Shown: positions 6,812 through 15,225 of the stretch, one piece after another
Layout of the letters: the number at the start of each line of letters is the position of its first letter
Numbering within the stretch: position 1 is the stretch's first letter
Position numbers and translations under genes: made by a program
Notes under the pieces: generated by a model
Seen by the model: only the letters and a program-made list of their open reading frames with translations
What the model was told of the DNA's origin: nothing
The model's database searches: none
DNA from: Phycisphaera mikurensis
GTDB taxonomy: Bacteria; Planctomycetota; Phycisphaerae; UBA1845
Direction of reading: 5' to 3'
Assembly: GCA_005240095.1 (NCBI GenBank)
Contig: SBAX01000046.1
Location: 1 to 32,906 of the forward strand
DNA length: 32,906 nucleotides

Positions 6812-9109
6812 GTGAACGACGTGAACGAATCGAGCGTGATGACCCGGCTGGAGGAGCACCTGCGGCTTCGCCCGACCCTGGCCGAGCGCATCCATCGTGA
6901 GCTGCTGATGGAGCTGCACCGGCGCGGGATTGTCACCATCGACCAGATTCACGATCAGGCCAGGATGCAGGCCGGTCAACCCCCCGAACTGCGCGATGAT
7001 CCCAACCAGGCGGAGCGCGACCGCTGGGACGAGCGGGAGCGTGCACTCGTAGACGAGATCACCCGCGAGCACGTTGCCAGTCACTTTTCAGAGGCGGACA
7101 TCGACGATCTCGTCAATCTCACCATGAAGCGTGAGGAGGTCCACAATCTGGAGATTGTCGCCAACCGCGGCAACGTCTCCTTCCGCGAGCTGGCCAACTT
7201 GATCCAGCGGTTCTGCAAGCTGCCCCTGGGTGAGACCCGGCTGGCCCCTGCGGAGGTCGTCGGCACTCGAGTCGCTCTTACTCGACATTTCATCAGCGAC
7301 CAGCTGGAGTTCATCGGCATCGCCAAGAACCACCTGCACATCCGCGACTTCGATGACATCACCCGGCGGATGCTGGGCAGCGACAGCGGCATCGGGCGGA
7401 TCGGAGGGAAAGCGGGGGGGATGATCCTGGCCCATCGCATTCTCGCCGCGGCGGAGCAGGGAAAACAGACCTACCTTCCGGTGGCCGTCCCCGAGTCGTA
7501 CTACCTGCGCAGCGATGTCGTGGAGGAGTTCCTGCGCCTGAATCGGCTGGATGAGTATCAATCGCAGAAGTACAAGCCCATCGAAGACGTGGCTCGCGAA
7601 TACCCCCTGATCAAGGGTGTGTTCCGCAACGGCGAATTCCCGCTCAAGGTCGTGCACGACCTGCGGAGGATTCTCGAGCAGGTGGGGACGCACCCCTTGA
7701 TTGTGCGCTCCTCCAGCTTGCTCGAGGATCGGCTGGGCACGGCGTTCTCCGGGAAGTATGCCAGCGTCTTCGTCGCCAACCAGGGGACGCCGGAGCAGCG
7801 CCTGCGGGCGATCATCGGGGCGATCGCCGAGGTCTACGCCAGCATCATGGCGCCGGACCCCATCCTCTATCGCCGCGAGCACAACCTCATCGACTACGTC
7901 GAGGAGATGGCGGTGCTGATCCAGAAGGTCGTGGGCGTGCAGTACGGCGACTATCTCCTGCCGACGGTCGCGGGGGTGGCCTTCTCCCGGAATGAATACC
8001 GGTGGTCGCCGCGCATCCGCCGCGAAGACGGCTTGGCCCGGCTGGTCATGGGCCTGGGCACACGGGCTGTGGATCGCAGCGGGGCGGACTATCCGCGGAT
8101 GGTGGCCTTGGGGGCCCCGACCCTGCGCCCGGAGTCCAACGTCAACGAAATCCGCCGCTGCGCTCAGCACACGATGGACGTCGTCGACTTGAGGAAGAAC
8201 CGGCTGCAGACCATCCAGCTCGGCGAGCTGCTCTCCAATGGCTGCGACTTTCCGATGCTCGACAAGATCGTGTCGGTCTATCGTGACGGCGACCTGTATC
8301 CCCCGACCGGGCTGCGCGTGGATGAAGACCCCTCGCGGCTGTGTATCACCTTCGACAAGCTGATCCGAGAAACGCCCTTCGTGGCCCGGTTGCGGGACAT
8401 TCTGACGACGCTGGAACGCGCCTACGGGCTGCCCGTGGACATCGAATTCGCCACGGACGGCGAGAAGTTCTACCTGCTGCAATGCCGCTCCCAATCGCAG
8501 GCAGCGGAGGCCGAACCGGTGAAGGTGCCGGCGAACATTCCGGACCGTGATGTGCTCTTCGACGCCCACCGCTTCGTGCGGACGGGGCTGATCGAAGGGA
8601 TCGAGTACGTTGTGTACATCGACGCCGCCGCCTACGACGCCCTCCCTACGCGCGAACGTCGGCTCGAAGTCGCCCGGGTCGTGGGGCGGGTCAATCATGC
8701 CCTGCGGCCCAAGTCCTTCATCCTCGTGGGTCCCGGCCGATGGGGAAGCAACGATATCACCCTGGGGGTACCGGTGCGATACGCGGATATCAACCGTACC
8801 TGCATCCTCATCGAGGTGGCGCGACAGAAGGATGGCTTCTGCCCGGAGGTGTCCTTCGGCACGCACTTCTTCCAGGACCTGGTGGAGGCCAATATCCACT
8901 ACTTGCCGCTCTATCCCGACGAGCCCGGCAACCGCTTCAACGAGGCGTTCTTCCGGCAGTCGCCGAATGTGCTCTCCGCGATTGTGCCCGCCGATGCGGA
9001 GTTCGAGCGTGACGTCCGCGTGATCCACCTTCCTGCCGTCGCCGCGGGCCGCAAACTCACCATCGCCATGGATGGCGAAACGGACGTGGCGGTGGCCTAT
9101 TTGAAATGA
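6812..9109 (+). CDS. PEP/pyruvate-binding (PEP synthase-like) protein lacking catalytic swivel domain
   Basis: A 765-residue protein built around the ATP-grasp domain of PEP synthase and pyruvate phosphate dikinase: GGKAGG (198-203), VRSSSLLEDR near 297-306, SGKYASVF just after, and a closing segment EKFYLLQCRSQ near 553-563. The N-terminal 190 residues are helical and unfamiliar. The phosphohistidine swivel domain and the PEP-binding barrel of true PEP synthases are absent; in their place is a C-terminal domain with GPGRWGSND and GTHFFQDL motifs that I associate with a family of PEP-synthase-like proteins of unsettled function. Full PEP synthase activity is therefore unlikely; ATP-dependent phosphotransfer or a regulatory role is possible. 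GTG 6812 is chosen because GGGAAGGGG lies six bases upstream. The next gene starts 33 bases downstream, suggesting an operon. Confidence 0.8.
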   Translation: MNDVNESSVMTRLEEHLRLRPTLAERIHRELLMELHRRGIVTIDQIHDQARMQAGQPPELRDDPNQAERDRWDERERALVDEITREHVASHFSEADIDDLVNLTMKREEVHNLEIVANRGNVSFRELANLIQRFCKLPLGETRLAPAEVVGTRVALTRHFISDQLEFIGIAKNHLHIRDFDDITRRMLGSDSGIGRIGGKAGGMILAHRILAAAEQGKQTYLPVAVPESYYLRSDVVEEFLRLNRLDEYQSQKYKPIEDVAREYPLIKGVFRNGEFPLKVVHDLRRILEQVGTHPLIVRSSSLLEDRLGTAFSGKYASVFVANQGTPEQRLRAIIGAIAEVYASIMAPDPILYRREHNLIDYVEEMAVLIQKVVGVQYGDYLLPTVAGVAFSRNEYRWSPRIRREDGLARLVMGLGTRAVDRSGADYPRMVALGAPTLRPESNVNEIRRCAQHTMDVVDLRKNRLQTIQLGELLSNGCDFPMLDKIVSVYRDGDLYPPTGLRVDEDPSRLCITFDKLIRETPFVARLRDILTTLERAYGLPVDIEFATDGEKFYLLQCRSQSQAAEAEPVKVPANIPDRDVLFDAHRFVRTGLIEGIEYVVYIDAAAYDALPTRERRLEVARVVGRVNHALRPKSFILVGPGRWGSNDITLGVPVRYADINRTCILIEVARQKDGFCPEVSFGTHFFQDLVEANIHYLPLYPDEPGNRFNEAFFRQSPNVLSAIVPADAEFERDVRVIHLPAVAAGRKLTIAMDGETDVAVAYLK

Positions 9110-9142
9110 GGCGATCGAAGGCGACAGCTCACATCACGGTGA

Positions 9143-10813
9143 ATGATGCCCGATAAGACGCCCGTGAGGGCGGGGACGGCCGGTTCGCTGTCCACCGCTG
9201 TTTCGCCAACTTCAGCGGACGCCATGACAAAGACCATGTCTGCGGAGCGGATGGACAACGATACCCAAACGGATATCGCCAAAGACGTATATCGAGCGGC
9301 AGCCGTGCAACGAGCTCCGTATTGGCTCAACGTCCTGGGGGCCACACCCTGGTTCGAGGAGAGCTGGCAGGCCGACCACGCCTGTGATGAGTGGTCGAGC
9401 TACCAGAAGGCATCCGCGGCGCTGTCCTTGGGGCTGTTCTGCGAGGTGTTCCCTCAAGCGGAAGAGGCTCCGTACCTGGGTGAATGCGTTCGTGCCGGGC
9501 TGGTTCAATGGCAATCCCTGCTGGGAAGGGATGGCCGCCCCCGACATCGCTTGGGGCGCCGTGATCCTCTGACCGCTGCAATCGCCACGCAAGTCGTCCG
9601 GTTGCTGACCGAGACCACTCATTTCCAGACGAGTTCGCTGATTGAGGATCTCTCGAAACACATGCGCTGGCTATCTCGCCGGGTTGAGCGGGCTTCCTGG
9701 GTGGAGGCTCTGGCGGTGAGTGCACTATCCGACGCCGCCACGCTGATCGGCGAGCCCGGGCTTCTGAGCCTGGCGCGCGAGCGGTTGAATAGCCTGCTGG
9801 CCCGTCAGGATGAGGAGGGGTGGTTCCCGGAAGACGGAGGACCGGAGCTGAGCCGATGGTCGGTCACAACCGACGCGCTGGCGCGGGTGTGGCACGAACA
9901 GGGCTGGCCGCAATTGGAGGCGCCGCTGAGGAAGGCGATCGGGTTCGCCCGACGAATCGTGGGCCCCCAGCCCCGGGAAATCGCGGCCGGACCTTTGGGG
10001 ATCGTCGGCCCGTACGGCTTGGAACTCCTGGCCGGCAGGGTTGGAGAGGCCGCGGTCCTGGCGCGACAGTGCCGTGAGTTCCATCGGCTCCTGCAAGCTG
10101 ACGTCGGCGCGGCCGGTGAGTCGTCCGAAGCTGGCGTGAGTCTCATGTTCGCGGTCATGGTTGCACCGACCACCGTTGCCCATACCCCCGAGACCACCGC
10201 TCACGCGAATGAGTCGTTGCCGCGGGCGGGTTTCTGGATTGAGGAGACCGCTGCCTACCGAGCCGTCGTGGAGGGCCGGCGAGGTGGAGCACTCCATATT
10301 GTCTGGCGGGACGGGACGGTTTTGGATGATCCCGGCGTGGCCGTCGTCCACTCGCACGGCATCAAGTCCAGCGGGCACGCCACGCGAGTCGAGGCCGTTC
10401 GGTTTCTGGATCGCGGCCTGATCTCCCGTGGCGTCTTGCGGCGGATGGCCGGTCACCGCGCCCAGGGTGCGGGCTGGCTGCGCCGACGGCGTGCGGCGCT
10501 TCCGGACATCGAGCCCGTAACCGTCGAGGGCGGCGGTGAACACGGCTTTCACCCACACCTCCACGACCACTTCGAGCGAGAGGTCAACTTCGAGGATGAC
10601 GCGATCCGCATCCGCGACCGCGTGGATTGCCTGCTCCCCTGCGTGGCCGTTGTGTGCCAGTCGCCTTTGCCGGGCAGCAGCATGAGATACGGCATCCCGC
10701 CGGCCGCCCCCATCTTCATCGAAGGTGGCCGACACGTGGAGCTGACTCGGCTCTTCCGGGAGGGCGCGCTAGTCGAACAACGCGTGCGCCGGACGCCGCG
10801 CACCGGGAAGTAG
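9143..10813 (+). CDS. Unrecognised 556-aa protein (possible helical toroid plus beta domain)
   Basis: I do not recognise this protein. Residues 50-300 are predicted helical, with repeated aromatic/Trp-rich helices (APYWLNVL, EESWQADH, RWLSRRVERASWVEAL), as in alpha/alpha-toroid enzymes acting on polysaccharides. Residues 360-540 look beta-rich and contain a His-rich stretch, HGFHPHLHDHFER (about 472-484), that could bind a metal. This order resembles heparinase/alginate-lyase type architectures, but I see no diagnostic motif. No signal peptide is obvious with the first start; ATGs at 9224, 9236 and 9251 are alternatives and the ribosome site is weak for all. It is probably cotranscribed with the PEP-synthase-like gene and converges on the acyltransferase gene. 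Confidence 0.7.
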   Translation: MMPDKTPVRAGTAGSLSTAVSPTSADAMTKTMSAERMDNDTQTDIAKDVYRAAAVQRAPYWLNVLGATPWFEESWQADHACDEWSSYQKASAALSLGLFCEVFPQAEEAPYLGECVRAGLVQWQSLLGRDGRPRHRLGRRDPLTAAIATQVVRLLTETTHFQTSSLIEDLSKHMRWLSRRVERASWVEALAVSALSDAATLIGEPGLLSLARERLNSLLARQDEEGWFPEDGGPELSRWSVTTDALARVWHEQGWPQLEAPLRKAIGFARRIVGPQPREIAAGPLGIVGPYGLELLAGRVGEAAVLARQCREFHRLLQADVGAAGESSEAGVSLMFAVMVAPTTVAHTPETTAHANESLPRAGFWIEETAAYRAVVEGRRGGALHIVWRDGTVLDDPGVAVVHSHGIKSSGHATRVEAVRFLDRGLISRGVLRRMAGHRAQGAGWLRRRRAALPDIEPVTVEGGGEHGFHPHLHDHFEREVNFEDDAIRIRDRVDCLLPCVAVVCQSPLPGSSMRYGIPPAAPIFIEGGRHVELTRLFREGALVEQRVRRTPRTGK

Positions 10814-10814
10814 C

Positions 10815-10829
10815 AGTGATCCGATCACT
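10815..10829. repeat. Palindrome at convergent gene ends
   Basis: AGTGATC and GATCACT arms with a one-base loop lie between the stop codons of the converging genes and include the acyltransferase stop. There is no T tract, so a terminator role is uncertain. Confidence 0.45.
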
Positions 10830-11496
10830 CGCCGACGGTGCGCACTTCCTCGATGAGACGGCTGATCTGACCACGCACATCATCCGCGATCCGTAAAGCG
10901 TCGGCGTCTTCATCCAGGTCCTCGCGAACGGCGGGAGAGAAAGGCCGGCCAATATTCACGTGGAACGGTCCCCGCATGACCACAACGGTTCGGTAGCGAC
11001 GCCCATCGACGACCAGATCCAGATTAGGATACTCCCTGATGGCATGGCACGGAGCATGCAGGCCGAGGGGAATGATCGGGGCCCGGCTGCGCCGGTAGAT
11101 CCGGCCGACACCGGGAAAGAAACGCCCGAGCCGGCCGGGTGTCTGCAGGTCCCCCTCCGGCGCCGTGTAGACGGATTCGCCGCGTTGCAGGTAGGCGACG
11201 GCCTTTTCCACCACCGTGTGGCGATGGGCGGGCATGGCGTTGATCTGTTCGAACCAGTCATAGACCCGGCCCATGAGCTTCGAGTGGTAGCCGGGGCCGA
11301 TGATGATGTGTACCGGCTCGCCGAAGAGCGGCAGCACCCAGTACGGGTCCGTGGTGCTGATGTGGTTGGTGACGAAGATCTTCGGTCCTGCGGGAATGTA
11401 CCCTTCCCTCGTCAAGCGCAGGTCCAGAAACAAGCGCTGGTACAGGCGAATGCCGCTGACGAAAGCGCGAAAAAGGGATCGTTTCAGCAAGTTCAC
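10825..11496 (-). CDS. PlsC-type 1-acyl-glycerol-3-phosphate acyltransferase
   Basis: A lysophospholipid acyltransferase family protein, here taken as 223 residues. The catalytic NHxxxxD motif is NHISTTD (H45, D50), and the second family motif is APEGDLQ (E114, G115), corresponding to FPEGTRS of PlsC. These enzymes transfer an acyl chain to lysophosphatidic acid or a similar acceptor at the membrane; the exact acceptor is not evident. The frame is open up to a TTG at 11541, but no ribosome site precedes it; GTG 11496 is a reasonable start just before the first amphipathic helix (NLLKRSLFRAF). It is transcribed away from the small HTH gene. Confidence 0.82.
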   Translation of the reverse strand: MNLLKRSLFRAFVSGIRLYQRLFLDLRLTREGYIPAGPKIFVTNHISTTDPYWVLPLFGEPVHIIIGPGYHSKLMGRVYDWFEQINAMPAHRHTVVEKAVAYLQRGESVYTAPEGDLQTPGRLGRFFPGVGRIYRRSRAPIIPLGLHAPCHAIREYPNLDLVVDGRRYRTVVVMRGPFHVNIGRPFSPAVREDLDEDADALRIADDVRGQISRLIEEVRTVGE

Positions 11497-11653
11497 GACC
11501 TGGCCGGTCCCCGTTCGTGACGGCGAGTCTGGCCCACGCAAGCCATAACATCATGTACAGTAAGACATTAGGCCGCGGTACGCTACCTGAGGCTAAATCC
11601 CGGGGCTTCAAGCCGAGTGCCAAGCCGTGTCCCTGTGCCAGCCGGTGGCGCTG

Positions 11654-11681
11654 TTGCCAAACCCCGCGAGGCGGCTAGGAT
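11654..11681 (+). promoter_or_regulatory. Candidate promoter of the HTH / DUF2723 pair
   Basis: TTGCCA (11654-11659), 16-base spacer, TAGGAT (11676-11681). Transcription would start near 11688, about 40 bases before the HTH gene. Confidence 0.5.
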
Positions 11682-11729
11682 GCCCGACGAGGAGTCGGAG
11701 AACCCGGCCCCGAATGGGAGGTACGTTCC

Positions 11730-12038
11730 GTGCAGAGCACAAGTTATACGCAGACCCAGACGATCCTGCGGGCCCTGGAGTTCGCCGCGGCGAAGGGCGG
11801 GTTCACCAGCGCCCAGCAGAAGAAGACTGCTCTCTCGCTCATCAAGAGCATGCGCAGCAACAAGTCGGTCAGTGGCCGGCACCAGCAACTGACGACGCTC
11901 CTCAAGAAAGGCGCGACCATCGATGAGATGAAGAGGGCCACCGGTGCGTCCCGCCGGACCATCTTCCGCTACCTCAATCACCTCAAGGAGGCCGGCTTGA
12001 ACGTCGAGCCGAGCGCCGGGAAGTACAGGCTCAAGTAA
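11730..12038 (+). CDS. Small helix-turn-helix protein
   Basis: A 102-residue, Lys/Arg-rich protein. The C-terminal half (about 68-98) has a helix-turn-helix pattern: ATIDEMKRATGASRRTIFRYL followed by an LKEAG turn, in the style of DeoR/HTH_11 regulators. The first half is helical and carries no ligand domain that I recognise. GTG 11730 is supported by GGGAGG at 11716-11721. It lies 24 bases before the DUF2723 gene on the same strand, so the two are probably cotranscribed; whether it regulates that gene is inference. A nucleoid-associated or local regulator are both possible. Confidence 0.75.
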   Translation: MQSTSYTQTQTILRALEFAAAKGGFTSAQQKKTALSLIKSMRSNKSVSGRHQQLTTLLKKGATIDEMKRATGASRRTIFRYLNHLKEAGLNVEPSAGKYRLK

Positions 12039-12062
12039 CGCGATCGTCGCAGCGCTCTCATC

Positions 12063-13631
12063 GTGGCACCGGAAGAGCCAAGCAGAGCGGAGGACGCCCG
12101 TCTACCCACGGCGGGCGGGCTGTTGCCGTGGCGGCGCCTGAGTTGGGCGGATTGGGCGCCCGTCCTGCTGCTGGCCTGCATGGTGGTTGTGGTGGCCGCC
12201 CCCCGCTTGCCACCGGGGGTATGTCAAGGCGATGCGGGAGAACTGCAACTCGCGGCCAGCGTGCTGGGCGTCTCGCATTCGCCCGGGTATCCCGCATACA
12301 TTAACCTGGCGCATCTATTCACGTACTTCCCGGGCATTGATCCGGCCTATCTCGTCTCCGCGGGGTGCATGGCCGTTGGCGTCCTCGTTCTGGTCCTCTG
12401 CGCAATGATCAGCATCAGGCTGGGAACGCACCCCTGGGTCGCGTGCGCTATCGCTTGGCTCCTGACCAGCCACTCCCGCTTCTGGCAGAACCTCATCACG
12501 CCGGAGGTCTACATCTTTTCCATCGCCTTCCTCACGGCCTCCGTTTACGCCCTGACTCATTACGCCTGCACGGGGCGGAAGCGAAGCCTCTACGTCGCTG
12601 CCTTCCTGTACGCTGTGGCCATGGTTAATCGACCGCCTGTCCTCCTGGCGGCCCCGTTCTTCGTGCTGGGCTGGTGGCTGAGTCGGCGGCGATGGGAGTC
12701 AGGATGGAGGCCGGCGCTGCGCGCTTTCGTGACGCTCGTTGCGTGGGCTACACTCCCGGTCATCTACTCCCTCGGTTACTTGTACGTCCGCGATACCCCG
12801 CAGACGCGATACAACTACATCGAGCACCATCAACGAGAGACGCCGGAATTGCCGCGCAGCGACGCCGGGCCGGTCGCCAAGCTCCAGCGTGTGGTCTGGA
12901 TGGCGACGGCCAGAGAGTTCCATTACCGCGCGGGCAACTCCTGGAAGCAAGTGCGGGCCAAGCTCACGTGGCTACGCTACGAACTGGCGGGTTATCACCG
13001 CGCCGCTCCTTTGGCGGCGGCGATGATCATCGGGATCGGCACCCTGCTCGTCTTTCGGCGATGTGCAGCGACGGCCATTGCGCTGTGCGGCATCGCCATG
13101 CAGGGGACGTTTTTCATACTCGCCTACAAGGACTATGGGCAAGCCGCCGATCTGCTCCCCTTGCTGATTCCTCTGACCATCGTGGCGGCCACCTCCCTCG
13201 GGGCCTTGGTCGCGAGTCGTGCCCGCAGCGAGCAGAACGGCCTTGCCGTGGGCGTCATCGCCATCGTGCTCGCATATACGCTGTTGGAGTTCCCGGAGCG
13301 CCGGGACTACGGTGAGCATATCGACGCCACGGACTATCTCCGCGACGCGGACCTGGCTACCTTTCCGGACAGCGCGGTCATCTTCTCCCATTGGACCTTC
13401 GCCCCTCCCTTGCTGTACGAGCGTGAGTTCCGCGCACACCGCCCCGATGTCGATGTCGTGATCGCCCAGCCCGGCAACTGGCTGCGCATGGCTCAACAGT
13501 TCGGCGAGCGTCCGATCTTCCTGGCGCGCATGCCAGGCCCGGGGCATGGTCGCCAGTTCACGCCTTTCCGAAATGTCTGGCGGTTGAGCCCGCCGACGGA
13601 GCCGGGCGTCCCGAAGGGAGTCGTCGAATGA
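12063..13631 (+). CDS. DUF2723 (GT117-like) multispanning membrane protein
   Basis: A 522-residue integral membrane protein. The signature of DUF2723 is clear: QGDAGELQLAASVLGV (55-70) with D57 and E60, then SHSPGYPAY (71-79) and ALYLVSAG-like packing after it. About ten hydrophobic spans follow (for example 30-48, 97-115, 160-180, 190-208, 220-240, 330-345, 390-410), then a soluble C-terminal part of about 100 residues. The family belongs to the GT-C type fold and is thought to transfer sugars from lipid-linked donors to proteins or glycans outside the membrane; the substrate here is unknown. GTG 12063 is kept as the start, although its ribosome site is poor. It follows the small HTH gene by 24 bases and converges on tatD with nine bases between stop codons. 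Confidence 0.85.
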   Translation: MAPEEPSRAEDARLPTAGGLLPWRRLSWADWAPVLLLACMVVVVAAPRLPPGVCQGDAGELQLAASVLGVSHSPGYPAYINLAHLFTYFPGIDPAYLVSAGCMAVGVLVLVLCAMISIRLGTHPWVACAIAWLLTSHSRFWQNLITPEVYIFSIAFLTASVYALTHYACTGRKRSLYVAAFLYAVAMVNRPPVLLAAPFFVLGWWLSRRRWESGWRPALRAFVTLVAWATLPVIYSLGYLYVRDTPQTRYNYIEHHQRETPELPRSDAGPVAKLQRVVWMATAREFHYRAGNSWKQVRAKLTWLRYELAGYHRAAPLAAAMIIGIGTLLVFRRCAATAIALCGIAMQGTFFILAYKDYGQAADLLPLLIPLTIVAATSLGALVASRARSEQNGLAVGVIAIVLAYTLLEFPERRDYGEHIDATDYLRDADLATFPDSAVIFSHWTFAPPLLYEREFRAHRPDVDVVIAQPGNWLRMAQQFGERPIFLARMPGPGHGRQFTPFRNVWRLSPPTEPGVPKGVVE

Positions 13632-13640
13632 CACTGACGA

Positions 13641-14414
13641 CTAAAGGCCAAAGAACTCAATCGTGCTGCGGGCGGACTGGCTGGCAAACCTTTCATACGG
13701 CGTGTGCCGCAACTCAGCGAGAAATCGCGCAATGTGGGCTACATGCGCGGGCTCGTTGGGACGGCGCCCGCGGACGGGCACAGGCGACAGGTACGGTGAG
13801 TCGGTCTCCACCATCAGTTTGTCGGCCGGGTAGTCGCGGGCGATTGTGTGCAGCTCGTCGGATTTGGGGAAGGTCACGATGCCGGTGAAGGAAATCCGCC
13901 AGCCGTGCGCCGCGATGCGTTCGGCCTCGCTGGGCGTGCCGGTAAAGCAATGGAACACCACGCGCTTATTCTCGTACCCGGCGTCCAGGAGCATGGGCAC
14001 GATGTCCTCCAGGGCCTCGCGACCATGGACGATGATCGGCTTTCCAAAGGGAGCGGCCAGCGCCAGTTGACGCCCGAAAACGTCGCGTTGGCTCTCACGG
14101 GCAGCGAAATCGTAGTGGTAGTCGAGACCCATTTCCCCGCAGGCAACCACCACGGGATCCCGCCACAGTTCGGCCATGGCCACGAGCTGATCCTCGGTCA
14201 CTTTGTCGGCTTCGTGGGGGTGAAACCCGATCGCCGGTTGAATGCGCGCCGGGTATTGCCGTGACAACACAATCGCGCGTCGGGCGTCCTCCAGCGACGT
14301 CCCGATGGTGATCACGCGGTCCACCCCGGCCGCATCGCAGCGGGCCAGCACGTCCTCGATCCGCCCGGCGAAGTCGTCGTAGGTCAGGTGCGCGTGGGAA
14401 TCGATCAGGCCCAT
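13641..14414 (-). CDS. tatD: TatD family metal-dependent hydrolase / DNase
   Basis: A 257-residue TIM-barrel hydrolase with all metal ligands of the TatD family in place: H7 and H9 (DSHAHL), E94 (GEMGLDYH), H130 (IIVHGREA), H155 (VVFHCFTG) and D205 (VETDSPYLSP). Family members are metal-dependent 3'-5' exonucleases or deoxyribonucleases. The ATG at 14414 has CAGGAT upstream. It is the last gene of the rpsP-trmD-rplS-yraN-tatD run, 24 bases after yraN, and so probably the 3' end of that operon. Confidence 0.93.
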   Translation of the reverse strand: MGLIDSHAHLTYDDFAGRIEDVLARCDAAGVDRVITIGTSLEDARRAIVLSRQYPARIQPAIGFHPHEADKVTEDQLVAMAELWRDPVVVACGEMGLDYHYDFAARESQRDVFGRQLALAAPFGKPIIVHGREALEDIVPMLLDAGYENKRVVFHCFTGTPSEAERIAAHGWRISFTGIVTFPKSDELHTIARDYPADKLMVETDSPYLSPVPVRGRRPNEPAHVAHIARFLAELRHTPYERFASQSARSTIEFFGL

Positions 14415-14438
14415 AGGCGTATCCTGTCTCCCTGCCGT

Positions 14439-14894
14439 TCAACGAGAGGACCGCGCGGCCCCGGGCTGCCAGGCATCTTCCACGTGCTCAATCTTCGTAG
14501 TGCCTCCGGGAAGGAGTGCCACGGTGATGACATCGAACCGGCAGGGACGGTGGCGGGCGGCGGGCTGGAGGCAGAAGTACCGGGCAGCACGGGCGATCTG
14601 CTCGCGCTGAAACTGCCTGACGGGCAGTTCGCCGTCGTCGTCGCCGGCCTCCTCATGGGTGCGGGTCTTGACCTCCACGAAGACGAGCGTCTCGCCCCGC
14701 GAGGCGATGAGGTCGATCTGCCCGGCAGGAGAATCGAAGTTGCGAACGAGAACGCGCAGACCCCCGCGCTTCAGGTGCCTGGCGGCCAGACGCTCACCCA
14801 GGGCGCCGAGGGCTTGGCGATCAGCCGGCCATGGCCGCGGGTTCCGCCGCCAGCTCAGCCTGGGGAGCCTTCTTGTGAGAAATGCGAAGTTCAC
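14439..14894 (-). CDS. yraN: YraN/UPF0102 family nuclease-like protein
   Basis: A 151-residue protein with the restriction-endonuclease-like core of UPF0102: E34 (LGERLAARHL), D61 (GQIDLIA) and the E74-x-K76 pair in FVEVKTRTH. Its biochemical role is not settled in the family. The only usable start I find is GTG 14894, which makes the gene overlap the end of rplS by 74 bases; the first 25 residues are therefore constrained by rplS and lie before the conserved core, so a rarer start inside is possible. Association with rplS in this operon is common in bacteria. Confidence 0.88.
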   Translation of the reverse strand: MNFAFLTRRLPRLSWRRNPRPWPADRQALGALGERLAARHLKRGGLRVLVRNFDSPAGQIDLIASRGETLVFVEVKTRTHEEAGDDDGELPVRQFQREQIARAARYFCLQPAARHRPCRFDVITVALLPGGTTKIEHVEDAWQPGAARSSR

Positions 14895-15225
14895 GCAGCT
14901 TGCGGGCCTTCCCGATTCGCTGACGCAGGTAATAGAGCTTCGCCCGACGGACGCGCCCGCGCCGCCGGACCTTCACGTCCACGATCGCCGGCGAGTGCAG
15001 GAGGAACTTACGCTCCACACCCTCGTTGCCGACAATGCGTCGAACGGTGAACGACTCGTTGAGCCCCCGACCCTGGCGGGCAATGATCACACCGCCGAAG
15101 GTCTGGATGCGTTCCTTTTCGCCCTCCACGATCCGGCACAGGACATCCACCGTGTCGCCGACGTGAAACTCGGGCGGTGAGGGTTTCAGATACGACTTCT
15201 CGACCAATTCCAACAACTGACTCAT
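14821..15225 (-). CDS. rplS: 50S ribosomal protein L19
   Basis: A 134-residue protein that matches L19 over its first 115 residues: [44 protein letters not shown] and the basic end [14 protein letters not shown]. It sits at the subunit interface of the ribosome. The ATG overlaps the trmD stop codon by four bases (ATGA at 15222-15225), which implies translational coupling. The Ala-rich tail after residue 118 is not conserved and its last codons overlap yraN. Confidence 0.97.
   Translation of the reverse strand: MSQLLELVEKSYLKPSPPEFHVGDTVDVLCRIVEGEKERIQTFGGVIIARQGRGLNESFTVRRIVGNEGVERKFLLHSPAIVDVKVRRRGRVRRAKLYYLRQRIGKARKLRELRISHKKAPQAELAAEPAAMAG

Noticed and set aside
4531-6939. 802-residue version of the polyferredoxin-TPR protein
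   Set aside because: It would start inside the divergent PEP-synthase-like gene and its first 83 residues are Ser/Arg-rich shadow sequence.
7088-9028. 646-codon antisense frame opposite the PEP-synthase-like gene
   Set aside because: Typical high-GC antisense shadow (His/Arg/Asp/Val-rich) of a clearly conserved gene; the same holds for 3400-4476, 16807-18045, 18061-19269, 25249-26604 and 29380-30690.
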